In this document: in pieces, positions 1 to 7,609 of the stretch
How positions within the stretch are numbered: position 1 is the stretch's first letter
Layout of the letters: every line of letters starts with the position of its first letter
Program-made: the position numbers and the translations under genes
Assembly: GCA_049603715.1 (NCBI GenBank)
Contig: JBMYSW010000013.1
Span: 1 to 64,000 of the forward strand
Reading direction: 5' to 3'
Source: Pontibacterium sp049603715
GTDB taxonomy: Bacteria > Pseudomonadota > Gammaproteobacteria > Pseudomonadales > Balneatricaceae
Length of the DNA: 64,000 nt
Notes under the pieces: model-generated
The model's database searches: none
Told to the model about the DNA's origin: nothing
Seen by the model: only the letters and a program-made list of their open reading frames with translations

Positions 1-2
1 AT

Positions 3-596
3 AACCCCGAAAAACCCATTTTGCGCACCTACACTATTCGCGCATTTGACCCAACCACCAGTGAGCTGACCGTCGACTTTGTTGCCCACGGCGATAACGG
101 CCCCGCGTCTAAATGGGCGGGCGAAGCGGCTGTTGGCGATAGCATTGAAATTAACGGCCCCGGCGATAAAAAGCTGGTGGATTTTAGCGCCGACTGTTTT
201 TTACTGGTGGGTGACATGACCGCCTTGCCGGCCATTAGTGTGAACCTAGAGCAGCTACCAGACGATGCCGTTGGTTACGCCGTGTTAGAAGTGGTATCTG
301 AAGAGGATAAACTGGCCCTTAAAAAGCCTGCAGGGGTAGAGATATGCTGGGTGATTAACCCGCATCCAACTCAGCCAAACAGCTGCCTTTACGACGCCGT
401 GGTCGAACTGCCATGGCAAGAAGGGCGTTTAAGCGCTTGGGTTGCCTGCGAGTTTGACCAAATGCGAGCCATTCGCGGTTACTTGCGTAACGACAAAGGC
501 TTAGACCGCTCATCCTTGTATGCCAGCAGCTATTGGAAGATCGGCACCAGCGACGAGGGTAATAAAGCAGCTAAAAAGCTAGATACCGACGCCTAA
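3..596 (+). CDS. siderophore-interacting protein (FAD/NADPH ferric reductase), 5'-truncated
   Basis: C-terminal part of a siderophore-interacting (SIP/ViuB-type) flavin reductase, a cytoplasmic NAD(P)H-dependent enzyme that frees iron from ferric siderophores. The frame is open to the window edge: codons before the TTG at 21 read NPEKPI and continue into LRTYTIR, the end of the FAD-binding barrel, so that TTG is not the start. Family features are the GPASKWA stretch, the GDMTALPAI nucleotide-binding segment and the late WVACEFDQMRAIRGYLR and SSYWKIG motifs near the C terminus. About the first quarter lies outside. An 8-bp hairpin at 704-726 followed by a T run may end the transcript. Confidence 0.85.
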   Translation, partial: NPEKPILRTYTIRAFDPTTSELTVDFVAHGDNGPASKWAGEAAVGDSIEINGPGDKKLVDFSADCFLLVGDMTALPAISVNLEQLPDDAVGYAVLEVVSEEDKLALKKPAGVEICWVINPHPTQPNSCLYDAVVELPWQEGRLSAWVACEFDQMRAIRGYLRNDKGLDRSSLYASSYWKIGTSDEGNKAAKKLDTDA

Positions 597-703
597 CATA
601 TCAAATTAAAGGGCTTGCTCCGGTGGGTCCTTATTTCATTGTTGTTTTCACTTGGAAAACTGACCCCTCCAATAAAGTGCACAAATGTGGGGCGGTAAGC
701 CTC

Positions 704-727
704 AAAATCAGAAAAATCCTGATTTTT
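704..727 (+). terminator. possible weak intrinsic terminator after the reductase gene
   Basis: AAAATCAG (704-711) and CTGATTTT (719-726) form a perfect 8-bp A+T-rich stem with a 7-nt loop and an extra T at 727. The stem is weak, and it lies only about 70 bp before the chemoreceptor start, so it could instead be leader structure of that gene. Confidence 0.3.
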
Positions 728-797
728 GAAGTGCGCGCTTTTTTAAAACCCTGTCTATACTCAAAAGCATAATCATATTTCCTTAGGGGTTTTGCTG

Positions 798-2831
798 ATG
801 AGTATTCACTCAATTCGAATAAAAATGATGGCGCCAATCATTATGTTGGCGGTCATTTTGGGTGGCTTGCTTGTTTTAATGGTTGTACTAAACAACATGC
901 AAAAAGAAGCCATGCGCGTGCAAGCGGAGCACTACTTTGAGGCAATTAGTGAGGTGCTCAATGCAGATCGGGATATTTATCAAGCGCGTTTAGCCCAAGA
1001 GCAATTCTTTACCGGGCAGGCCGACCGAGAGAGTGTTCAGGCTGACTATCGTGAAAACGCCCAGCAGGTGTTTGACCGGTTTCAGCTGTACCGAGAGTAC
1101 TTAAAAGACGAGCCAGAGCTGCTCTTACCCTTCGAGAACTTCGAGCCCCTTTATGAAAAATGGAAGCAAAGCAGTGAAGTTTTGCTTACGGCATCTCGGG
1201 CTAACGTTCAGTTATCAGAGGAATTTTTGGCTTTAGATGCTCAGTTTCAAGAGCTACGAGCGATGTTAGACGTCGCAGGGGAAGACTTACGCACCCATAC
1301 TCGTCGCTTAGAAGCTGCTTTTGGTGCTGAGCTGGATATTTCGCGCTATGTAGAAGCCATGGCCGAGGTATTAAATGCAGATCGAGACTTTTATCAGGCA
1401 AGGTTGGCCCAACAAAAAATTATTAACGGTGTTGGCAACTTTTTAGAGAACAAAGCGTTTTTTGAAGAGAACACTAAGCAAGTGTTGCAGCGCTACCACA
1501 CCTACACGTCTTACCTGAAGGATGAACCACAACTCATCGAGAATGCTTCGGTATTTGACCAGAAGTTTAATGAATGGCTGCAAGGTAGTCGGGCCCTTAT
1601 TGATTCACCGTCTGCCCAAGTCAAAGCGGAGTTGCCCGAGGGCATGTTGATGGCTGAGCGCCATTTTGGCGAAATCCGCGATATGCTTGACCGTGCGGGT
1701 GAGGCCGTTCGTGAGCACGCTCGCTCCATGGAAGTCAAAATGGCAGAGCAATTTGAAAGCTATCAAAATATTGCCTTTGCGATTATCGCGTTAGCCTTCG
1801 CAGTAGCGCTCGTGTTTGGGTTTATAGTGCCTTTACGCATCACCAACGAAGTGATTGGACTCACACAAAGAATTAAAGAAATTGCCGAGGGTGATGGAGA
1901 CCTAACCCAACGCATAAACTCAGACTCCAAAGACGAGCTAGGTGGGCTCGCCAACGAATTCGACCACTTCGTAGAGCACCTTCGTGGAGTCATCAAAAGC
2001 GTGCACGGGCAGTCGACCGCGCTGGGAGGTATGACCGGAAAACTAAACGCAGCCTCCGAACAAACGGCACGTATCACCAATGCTTTAGCATTGGCTTCTG
2101 AGTCTATCGTAAGTGCTGGTCACGAAATGGCGATGTCTAATACACAAATGGCCGAAGCGGCGGGGAGCACAGCATCTGAAGCAGACCACTCCAGTCAACT
2201 AACGCGCAATGGCATTAACGCAGTACAAGCGGCCCATGGTGGTATAAACACCCTGGTAAAGGACATCGATAATGCGCTAGTTTACTCAGAACAGCTTGTT
2301 GAAAGTTCTGACGCGATTGCGTCGGTACTCGAGGTCATTCGCAACATTGCTGAGCAAACTAACCTTTTAGCACTTAATGCGGCCATTGAAGCAGCACGTG
2401 CTGGCGACCACGGTAGAGGCTTCTCAGTCGTAGCTGATGAGGTACGTACCCTCGCGACGCGAACCCAAGAGAGCACTAATGAAATTGAGCAAATGATCGA
2501 ACGCTTGAAGGAAAGTGTTGCTAAATCGGCGTCATCTATCGACTCAAGTCGCTCAAATGCTCAATCTACGGTGGAGAACTTCTCTCAAGTGACGGAAATC
2601 TTTGACCAGCTCAACACGTCATTCGCGAAGGTACAACAAATGGCGCAAGCCACTGCCCAAGCAACACAAGAGCAAGAAGGGGTGTCTGAAAACATCACCG
2701 AGAACATGGTCATGTTACGCGATCAAGCCGATAGCGCTAAGGGCGTATCGGAGCAAATCCAGTCCGACGCTGCGCGTATCACCGAACTCTATAAAGCGCT
2801 TGATCAACACGTTGGCTCATTTAAGACCTAA
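798..2831 (+). CDS. methyl-accepting chemotaxis protein with helical bimodular (HBM-like) sensor
   Basis: Transmembrane chemoreceptor feeding the CheA/CheW pathway. Start chosen at ATG 798 (MSIHSIRIK), preceded by AGGGG at 786-790; an upstream in-frame TTG at 792 is less likely. Order: TM helix about residues 10-31, long all-helical periplasmic region, second TM about 318-340, HAMP, then the cytoplasmic signalling domain with the conserved hairpin tip EQTNLLALNAAIEAARAG. The periplasmic part carries two copies of the same motif, EVLNADRD(I/F)YQARLAQ near residues 50 and 190, which is the layout of HBM sensors such as McpS of Pseudomonas putida. HBM receptors known so far bind organic acids; the ligand here is not predictable. 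Confidence 0.9.
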   Translation: MSIHSIRIKMMAPIIMLAVILGGLLVLMVVLNNMQKEAMRVQAEHYFEAISEVLNADRDIYQARLAQEQFFTGQADRESVQADYRENAQQVFDRFQLYREYLKDEPELLLPFENFEPLYEKWKQSSEVLLTASRANVQLSEEFLALDAQFQELRAMLDVAGEDLRTHTRRLEAAFGAELDISRYVEAMAEVLNADRDFYQARLAQQKIINGVGNFLENKAFFEENTKQVLQRYHTYTSYLKDEPQLIENASVFDQKFNEWLQGSRALIDSPSAQVKAELPEGMLMAERHFGEIRDMLDRAGEAVREHARSMEVKMAEQFESYQNIAFAIIALAFAVALVFGFIVPLRITNEVIGLTQRIKEIAEGDGDLTQRINSDSKDELGGLANEFDHFVEHLRGVIKSVHGQSTALGGMTGKLNAASEQTARITNALALASESIVSAGHEMAMSNTQMAEAAGSTASEADHSSQLTRNGINAVQAAHGGINTLVKDIDNALVYSEQLVESSDAIASVLEVIRNIAEQTNLLALNAAIEAARAGDHGRGFSVVADEVRTLATRTQESTNEIEQMIERLKESVAKSASSIDSSRSNAQSTVENFSQVTEIFDQLNTSFAKVQQMAQATAQATQEQEGVSENITENMVMLRDQADSAKGVSEQIQSDAARITELYKALDQHVGSFKT

Positions 2832-2856
2832 ACCTAAGTCTTTGAATTCAGCCACC

Positions 2857-2881
2857 GGCCCGCCTAGTGCGGGCCTTTTTT
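2857..2881 (+). terminator. intrinsic terminator of the chemoreceptor gene
   Basis: GGCCCGC (2857-2863), 5-nt loop CTAGT, GCGGGCC (2869-2875), then six T. It starts 25 bp after the chemoreceptor stop. Confidence 0.9.
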
Positions 2882-3000
2882 GTGTAGGCTCCCGCTAACC
2901 TCTCGCCTATGAGTGGCAGTGTGAGCCGACGAGCGGGGATAAAAGAACTAAGGCGATAAAGAGAAAAAGAGGTAAAGAAATAAAAAGAAGAGCCCAGTCG

Positions 3001-3555
3001 CTAAAGAATAACCTGGCTAAACCATTGGGTAAGGCTGATAAGGCAAGCGATCATCAAACCTTCGCCCACCGCTACAGCCGTTACAATTTGCCGACGCGAC
3101 ATATCCGATAAGCGTGCCAAGTACACAATGATCTCGGTAAACACCAAAGGAAAAAACGCCCAACCCGCCACAGCGGCAACACCAAAGGACTGAATCGCCC
3201 GTTGACCACGATGCAAACTCTTTTGTGGTAGCTTATCTAAAAAGCGCTGTATCTCTAAATGGTCGACGGTAAAGCACACCAAATACGCAGAGGCACACGA
3301 AGCCGCCAGCGTTACAGTAAACATCAATTTGGGCTCCAACGCATTGGCCATTAACACAATAAACGGCAACGTTGGGATAAACAGCAGCCCACGAATACAA
3401 ATAAGCGCGGCATAACCCAGTAAGATCGATACGTAGTAACTGTCCAGCGCATCACGCACATCGTTAAGGGTGTAAGCGCCAGACACCTGATGCATGGCCA
3501 CAATGGCCAAGGCCACCAAACACAGCCACAGCAATAGTTTTAACTTGGCGGTCAT
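3001..3555 (-). CDS. small polytopic membrane protein, VTT/DedA-like
   Basis: 184-aa integral membrane protein with about five hydrophobic segments (near residues 5-22, 40-68, 75-98, 125-148 and 160-182). The stretch RGLLFIPTLPFIVLMANAL followed by a second hydrophobic pair resembles the proline-bearing re-entrant element of the VTT (TVP38/TMEM64, DedA) superfamily, whose members act in phospholipid scrambling or envelope homeostasis. The match is by eye and the protein is shorter at the C terminus than typical DedA. Its ATG overlaps the stop of the upstream gene by 4 bp (ATGA), so the two are translationally coupled. Confidence 0.55.
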   Translation of the reverse strand: MTAKLKLLLWLCLVALAIVAMHQVSGAYTLNDVRDALDSYYVSILLGYAALICIRGLLFIPTLPFIVLMANALEPKLMFTVTLAASCASAYLVCFTVDHLEIQRFLDKLPQKSLHRGQRAIQSFGVAAVAGWAFFPLVFTEIIVYLARLSDMSRRQIVTAVAVGEGLMIACLISLTQWFSQVIL

Positions 3556-4058
3556 TTGTCATCTTTCTCAAGGTGGCGCTCTAGCTTTTTAGGTAAGCGG
3601 CAAACCTGCTCTTCGTAGGCGAGCTTGCAGCTCTTTTTGTCTTTGCAATACAAACCCTCTATCCGCCATGCCACGTTCATGGTTTTATGAAAGCCAATCA
3701 ACGAAAAGCTACAGCGATTCGGCACCTGATGAACACCCATCATATAAGCAAAAAACAGGCTTTTATCCTTTGTTTTAGGCCACTGCCCACGCACCGCCTC
3801 AAAGCGATCTTCATTGGCCTCAATGCTCGGGTCAATCCCCAAACTCGCACTTAGCTGCTCCTTCGTCATAATCTCGTGCCGAACAAACTCGTGCTTTGGC
3901 AACATCTCAAAGCCCAAGCTCAGCGCTTTTTTAAAGACAGGAGGGTAATAAATAATAAAAGCAAAAGTGAGCAACAGCGATATCAATAACGCGAGGAGCA
4001 CCCCCGCAATAATCTTGAGGTATTTAACGATATGAGGCTCGCGAAGTGTTTGCAGCAT
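3552..4058 (-). CDS. hypothetical single-pass membrane protein
   Basis: 168-aa protein not recognised as a named family. It has a short cytoplasmic N terminus, one hydrophobic helix (about residues 13-37) and a basic outward domain with four cysteines (CSF, YCKDKKSC, VCRL), which suggests a disulfide-bearing periplasmic domain. It is first in a two-gene operon with the VTT-like membrane protein (4-bp overlap), so it may be an accessory subunit of that protein; this is inference from position only. Confidence 0.5.
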   Translation of the reverse strand: MLQTLREPHIVKYLKIIAGVLLALLISLLLTFAFIIYYPPVFKKALSLGFEMLPKHEFVRHEIMTKEQLSASLGIDPSIEANEDRFEAVRGQWPKTKDKSLFFAYMMGVHQVPNRCSFSLIGFHKTMNVAWRIEGLYCKDKKSCKLAYEEQVCRLPKKLERHLEKDDK

Positions 4059-4383
4059 GGCTGATCTCGTAAACGGCGACTAACAGCCTAAGCATAACGG
4101 ATACAGGTTGAAGCAGCGAGTTTTGTGGATGTGGAATGGCCGAGGTAGCGGAGTTAAGACTAAGGTTTTTGGTGGGGGGCTAAAGGGAGGTGGAGTTTTG
4201 ATGTATGAGGGCGATGACTGCAATAAAGTGTAATTTGCAGGTAGGGGTAGAGTTTGTGATGGGAGAGTGGGGTATGGTTGGGGAAGGATATACGTCGTTG
4301 TGACGTGTTTAAGTACGTCATGGTGATGTGTTTGTTTACGTTAAATGGGCGTGATTTAACTGTCAACTTTCTGAGGAGGCATC
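4059..4383. other. intergenic region, 325 bp, left edge of an accessory stretch
   Basis: No gene recognised. The middle is strongly G/purine-biased on the plus strand (about 4165-4290). The 3' part holds an inverted TGACGT repeat and the ribosome-binding site of the following gene. Base composition shifts to A+T-richer from here until about 7 kb. Confidence 0.5.
4301..4320 (+). promoter_or_regulatory. inverted repeat TGACGT-N8-ACGTCA, candidate operator
   Basis: Perfect 6-bp half sites at 4301-4306 and 4315-4320, with a related TACGTCG just upstream (4291-4297). It lies 64 bp before the GTG start of the next gene, where a repressor or activator site would be expected. The protein that would bind it is unknown. 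Confidence 0.3.
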
Positions 4384-5160
4384 GTGCCGAGTTTTGTTTG
4401 GGAGAGAGATGTCGTAGATGCGTGGTTGGAGCCGTATGAATATGGTGGCCAGGATCAGTTTCTTCGGGAGGCTAAAAAAGTTATCTCGCTCCTGAAAGGT
4501 CACTATTCCCGAAAAGACATGCATTTTGATCGAGATGAACGGAGCCTCGAAAAGGCTGTATGGCTAATTCAGGTTGATGCGCTTGAAGCACTCTCAGACG
4601 CATTGGCTTTGACTGAAGAAAAAAGGCATAGAGTTGCTGCTCGATTATTCCGAGATGCTGTGGAAACAATGGATACTTCGGCTTATTTCTATCTTGCAAA
4701 AGATAAAGCTACTACTGATCTTGAAAATTGGTATGAGGATGAAGTTATTCCTCATAGGAAGTTTCGAGCGTTTATAAGGGACTATGAGTGTAAAGATAAG
4801 GCCAAGGGTTTAAGTGAGCTTTATAGGGACTTAAGTAAGTATACGCACAGAACCCACAGCGCGATTATGAGAAGTTATATCCTTGGTCGAAAAAACAAAA
4901 TTGCCTATGATGGGTTCGTCGAAGATGACTTTAGAGTTTTACCTCACGTCATATCCCTCTCTTATGCGGTTATAGCCGCGCTGATAAAGAGATTTATTAC
5001 CGTTGCAGAGAATACTGAACAGTTGAGTTTGGCTGAAGCTGATGGTATTTGGAAAAAGTCGCTTGAGAAAGAAACAGTGCCTAGAAGGTTCGGAGCAGGC
5101 CTCGGCCAGATTAGGAGGGGGCCTTTAATGGAAATAGACTTTGAAGAAGACGGAAGTTAA
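4384..5160 (+). CDS. hypothetical helical protein in accessory region
   Basis: 258-aa soluble protein of unrecognised family. GTG start at 4384 chosen because GAGGAGG (4373-4379) lies 4 nt upstream. The sequence is predicted mostly helical and charged, with repeated R/K-x-F-R-x elements and a C-terminal tail ending in an acidic EIDFEEDG. The fold could be a HEPN-like or DUF5677-like helical domain, but no diagnostic motif such as R-x4-6-H is obvious, so this is only a guess. It is A+T-richer than the flanking core genes and sits next to a nuclease and a toxin-antitoxin pair, which suggests a role in an acquired defence or stress module. Confidence 0.5.
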   Translation: MPSFVWERDVVDAWLEPYEYGGQDQFLREAKKVISLLKGHYSRKDMHFDRDERSLEKAVWLIQVDALEALSDALALTEEKRHRVAARLFRDAVETMDTSAYFYLAKDKATTDLENWYEDEVIPHRKFRAFIRDYECKDKAKGLSELYRDLSKYTHRTHSAIMRSYILGRKNKIAYDGFVEDDFRVLPHVISLSYAVIAALIKRFITVAENTEQLSLAEADGIWKKSLEKETVPRRFGAGLGQIRRGPLMEIDFEEDGS

Positions 5161-5241
5161 CAAGGGAGCGCATGCTCGCACAGCAAGCTGTGCTGGACTT
5201 GTACTGCTTCGCAGCACAAGCATATGTGCAAAGCATTAATC
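5156..5241 (+). repeat. imperfect-palindrome region resembling an integron attC site
   Basis: The stretch begins GTTAACAAGGG, overlapping the stop codon of the preceding gene, and ends GCATTAATC 86 bp later. Inside are GCACAGC-AA-GCTGTGC (5178-5193) and CTTGT(A)CTGC-TTC-GCAG(C)ACAAG (5198-5220). Position right after a stop codon, the opening TAACAAG, the length and the hairpin content recall attC sites of marine chromosomal integrons. Against this, the terminal core is ATTAATC rather than GTTRRRY, there is no second clear copy and no integrase in view. Confidence 0.3.
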
Positions 5242-5264
5242 GAATCAGAGGTTTGGGGTAAAAA

Positions 5265-6209
5265 ATGGCAGTTTGGGCGTTTAGTAAAGTGGATGATTCT
5301 GTTAACCGTTCATTAGTTTATGAGTCGATTAGGAAAGGAAAATCAAGGTTTGGTTGGTCACAAAAAGATGAGCATAACCTCTTACTAGAAACGTGGTCGG
5401 AATGGCACTCAAAACAATTATTTCTTTTGGAAATTAAGCCTGATGATTGGGTTGTGCATATCAATACCCCTAAGTGGGGGCAATGTACAGCCGCGAAAGT
5501 TGTAGGCAGTTATGAGTTTGACGACGGAATTAAAAGTACTCATGGCACAGATTTCCGTCATGTTATCCCTATCGATGTTGAAACAATTATTGTATTCAAC
5601 AGGCGAGACGAAAATATTCTCCCTTCTGTAAATTTGCGTCCACGAAGCAGATATCATCGCATTTACGAAGAACAAGATTTTAATCAATCGATTATAAATT
5701 TGCGGGCTAAAAGAGTTGATTTGGGCCGTGATACTAAAGGTGAATTTTACCTAAAAGATAAAACGGAAGCTTTTCTTCCTAAAATCACATCATTTATACA
5801 GCAAATGAATAAAAGCAAAGACTTAGAGCTGTTCTTAGCGAAAGTTTTTAGAAAAGTAGAAGGTGTTGTTCAGGTGAAGGAGAATGGCTCAGGCTGGCGA
5901 TCTGATAACGGAGCCGATCTAATAGTTACGTTTAAAAACTTGAATATTGAAAATGTCGTAGTAGTGCAAGTTAAATCTTTTGAAGGGAGTCATCACTGTC
6001 TCGAGGCAGTTTCTCAAATCGAAAATGCTATTAACGTTTACGGAGCAAATGCCGGACTAATTATAACAACAGCCTCTACCACTGAGAGTCTAGATTCTGC
6101 TATTCAAGCCCTAAATGAAAAAATGGATAAGCAAATTGACCTTATGGCAGCTGAAGACGTCGCTAGGTTTGTATTAAAGTATGCACCAGAAATGGTATTT
6201 AAGGTGTAA
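5265..6209 (+). CDS. Mrr-like restriction endonuclease with N-terminal PUA/EVE-like domain
   Basis: 314-aa protein. The C-terminal domain (about residues 190-314) has the Mrr-family PD-(D/E)xK core: GSGWRSDNGADL with D218, then a hydrophobic strand ending in Q235-V236-K237. QxK is the Mrr variant of the catalytic ExK. Mrr-type enzymes cut DNA, often only when it is modified. The N-terminal half (residues 1-130) contains a segment WVVHINTPKWGQCTAAKVVG that looks like a PUA/EVE-type base-reading barrel, which would fit a modification-dependent nuclease; that part is inference. No methyltransferase is nearby. ATG start with GAGGTTTGGGG upstream. Confidence 0.65.
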   Translation: MAVWAFSKVDDSVNRSLVYESIRKGKSRFGWSQKDEHNLLLETWSEWHSKQLFLLEIKPDDWVVHINTPKWGQCTAAKVVGSYEFDDGIKSTHGTDFRHVIPIDVETIIVFNRRDENILPSVNLRPRSRYHRIYEEQDFNQSIINLRAKRVDLGRDTKGEFYLKDKTEAFLPKITSFIQQMNKSKDLELFLAKVFRKVEGVVQVKENGSGWRSDNGADLIVTFKNLNIENVVVVQVKSFEGSHHCLEAVSQIENAINVYGANAGLIITTASTTESLDSAIQALNEKMDKQIDLMAAEDVARFVLKYAPEMVFKV

Positions 6210-6288
6210 ACTCGTGTAACAACGCACAGCAATTGATTTCTCGTTCTCACCGCCTCAAGATTGTGGGAGCAAGATTCCGTTTCATTCA

Positions 6289-6684
6289 TCACCAAAGAGT
6301 ATCGACCAAAGGACAAGAGATTAAATTTTGGTCGGCGGTTACAAGTTGCGCATTGTGAATAATTGATGTCGCAGAGATGATTCTATCGGCCGGGTCTTTA
6401 TTTATTTCCGAGCCAAAGCTTACCGACAGTTCAGCGATTTCAGGTGAAATTTGTACTACAGAAACATTTCTTGATTGTAGATATAAATTTATGAAGCTTG
6501 TTGGTGAGGTTTCGAGCACCAAGCGCTTTTTGTGAGCGAGCATGGCTATTTCCCAAATAGTGATGTCACTCATAATAAGAGCGTTAAACTCATCCGCTTT
6601 GTGGATAGCTTTCAAGGCCGTGTCTGAGAGTTGCTCTCGATCAATTGCATCCCATATTACGGCGCATGTATCTAAAAGAATCAT
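6289..6684 (-). CDS. vapC: PIN-domain toxin, VapC family
   Basis: 131-aa PIN-domain ribonuclease, expected to cleave tRNA or other RNA when free of antitoxin. The acidic PIN residues are visible: D5 (LLDT), E45 (WEIAML), D100 (DPADRIISA) and D118 (VTAD). Length is normal for VapC. Its ATG overlaps the antitoxin stop by 4 bp, the usual tight coupling of a type II toxin-antitoxin operon. Like its neighbours it is A+T-richer than the chromosome backbone. Confidence 0.85.
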   Translation of the reverse strand: MILLDTCAVIWDAIDREQLSDTALKAIHKADEFNALIMSDITIWEIAMLAHKKRLVLETSPTSFINLYLQSRNVSVVQISPEIAELSVSFGSEINKDPADRIISATSIIHNAQLVTADQNLISCPLVDTLW

Positions 6685-6911
6685 TCACAGACGTCCCACT
6701 CTGATTCGGTTGGGCTAATGATATCAACGACTTTCGCGGTTTTGGCTAAGCGCTCAAGCTGTTGCCGCGCCTGTTCCTTTTGGTTTACGGGAGGTGTGAT
6801 TGTAGCGATAAGCTTACCATTTGTTGTGACACTGATTTGCTCGCCAGCGTTTGCTTGTTCTAGGTACTTTAACAAGTTAGCCCTAAAGTCGCTGATGTTA
6901 ACGGTGATCAT
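6681..6911 (-). CDS. Phd/YefM-family antitoxin
   Basis: About 76-aa antitoxin partner of the VapC toxin. Start chosen at the ATG at 6911 (MITVNISDFRANL) because GGAGGT lies 5-6 nt upstream; a longer reading from 6977 has no ribosome-binding site and would run through the promoter. N-terminal Phd/YefM DNA-binding fold (residues 1-50: VNISDFRANLLKYLEQANAGEQISVT), then a C-terminal acidic tail that would wrap the toxin. It is expected to autorepress through the paired TTGTACAA palindromes upstream. Confidence 0.85.
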   Translation of the reverse strand: MITVNISDFRANLLKYLEQANAGEQISVTTNGKLIATITPPVNQKEQARQQLERLAKTAKVVDIISPTESEWDVCE

Positions 6912-6928
6912 GTGATACCTCCAGTTTG

Positions 6929-6950
6929 TTTGTACAAACATTTTGTACAA
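6929..6950 (-). promoter_or_regulatory. paired TTGTACAA palindromes, likely toxin-antitoxin operator
   Basis: TTTGTACAAA (6929-6938) and TTGTACAA (6943-6950) are two 8-bp palindromes with centres 13 bp apart, immediately upstream of the antitoxin ribosome-binding site. Phd/YefM antitoxins bind short palindromes of the form TGTACA in exactly this location (YefM sites in E. coli), so the assignment rests on family knowledge plus position. Confidence 0.7.
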
Positions 6951-7079
6951 TATGGTCCAAGGTGGATAGCAAGTCAATAACTGTTTCCTGTACTTGAGTG
7001 GCTGAGGTGCTCAGTTGCCCTAAGTGAATAGTTAATGCCCTAGTAGGTATCTCTATCCTCAGATTGCTGAACTCACAAA

Positions 7080-7107
7080 TTTACATTCTTCTTACATTCT
7101 TCTTACG
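7080..7107. promoter_or_regulatory. three 11-bp-phased direct repeats, OmpR/CpxR-type box candidate
   Basis: TTTAC-N6-CTTAC-N6-CTTAC; on the minus strand GTAAG-N6-GTAAG-N6-GTAAA. Two exact copies of TTACATTCTTC (7081-7091, 7092-7102) are followed by TTACG. Direct repeats one helical turn apart are the normal target of OmpR/PhoB-fold regulators, and CpxR uses GTAAA-N5-GTAAA. It could serve the toxin-antitoxin operon 170 bp to the left or a plus-strand transcript to the right. Confidence 0.35.
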
Positions 7108-7150
7108 ACTGCCTGACCAATGGCAATGCACAGCGCCGTATTCTAATCCT

Positions 7151-7176
7151 GCGCCTTGTGAGGAAGGACAAGGCGC
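7151..7176. repeat. perfect 9-bp inverted repeat
   Basis: GCGCCTTGT (7151-7159), 8-nt loop, ACAAGGCGC (7168-7176). No T run on either side, so not a standard terminator. Function unknown. Confidence 0.5.
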
Positions 7177-7313
7177 ACACTAAACCAAAGATAAAAATTG
7201 AGACGTTGGTAACTTAAAACAATGACGTTTTGCCGGCTCTGAGTCGTCTGGTTTTATGTTGGTGGGTGAAAACGAGTTTGGCTTAGCTATCCATGACCTT
7301 TGAGCGGCCACTC

Positions 7314-7331
7314 CACCGGTTTTTACCGGTG
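7314..7331. repeat. perfect 7-bp inverted repeat with TTTT loop
   Basis: CACCGGT (7314-7320), TTTT, ACCGGTG (7325-7331). Tight and stable as RNA, no T run after it. Possibly part of a structured RNA. Confidence 0.45.
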
Positions 7332-7609
7332 CTCACACCACTGATGTTCGCAGCTGTAATCGGTTGTCTCACTTATGTGAGGTGACTATATCTGCGGAGC
7401 TTGGCTAGCTTGCAATAAAAAATTTTCGCAAAGGCGCCGCTATGCACGGCAGCAAGTTAGCTTTGGATTAGGCGGTCGTAGATGTTTTACGCCTGAGCTT
7501 GGTTTAACGCAGGGTTTGCTTTTTGGGTGGTGGTAATGAGCTTAGCGCTCAACTTAAGAGCCGCCATTCAATGCGAGTGCTTTTTAGCCTATCAAGGGGG
7601 TGTTTTTAA

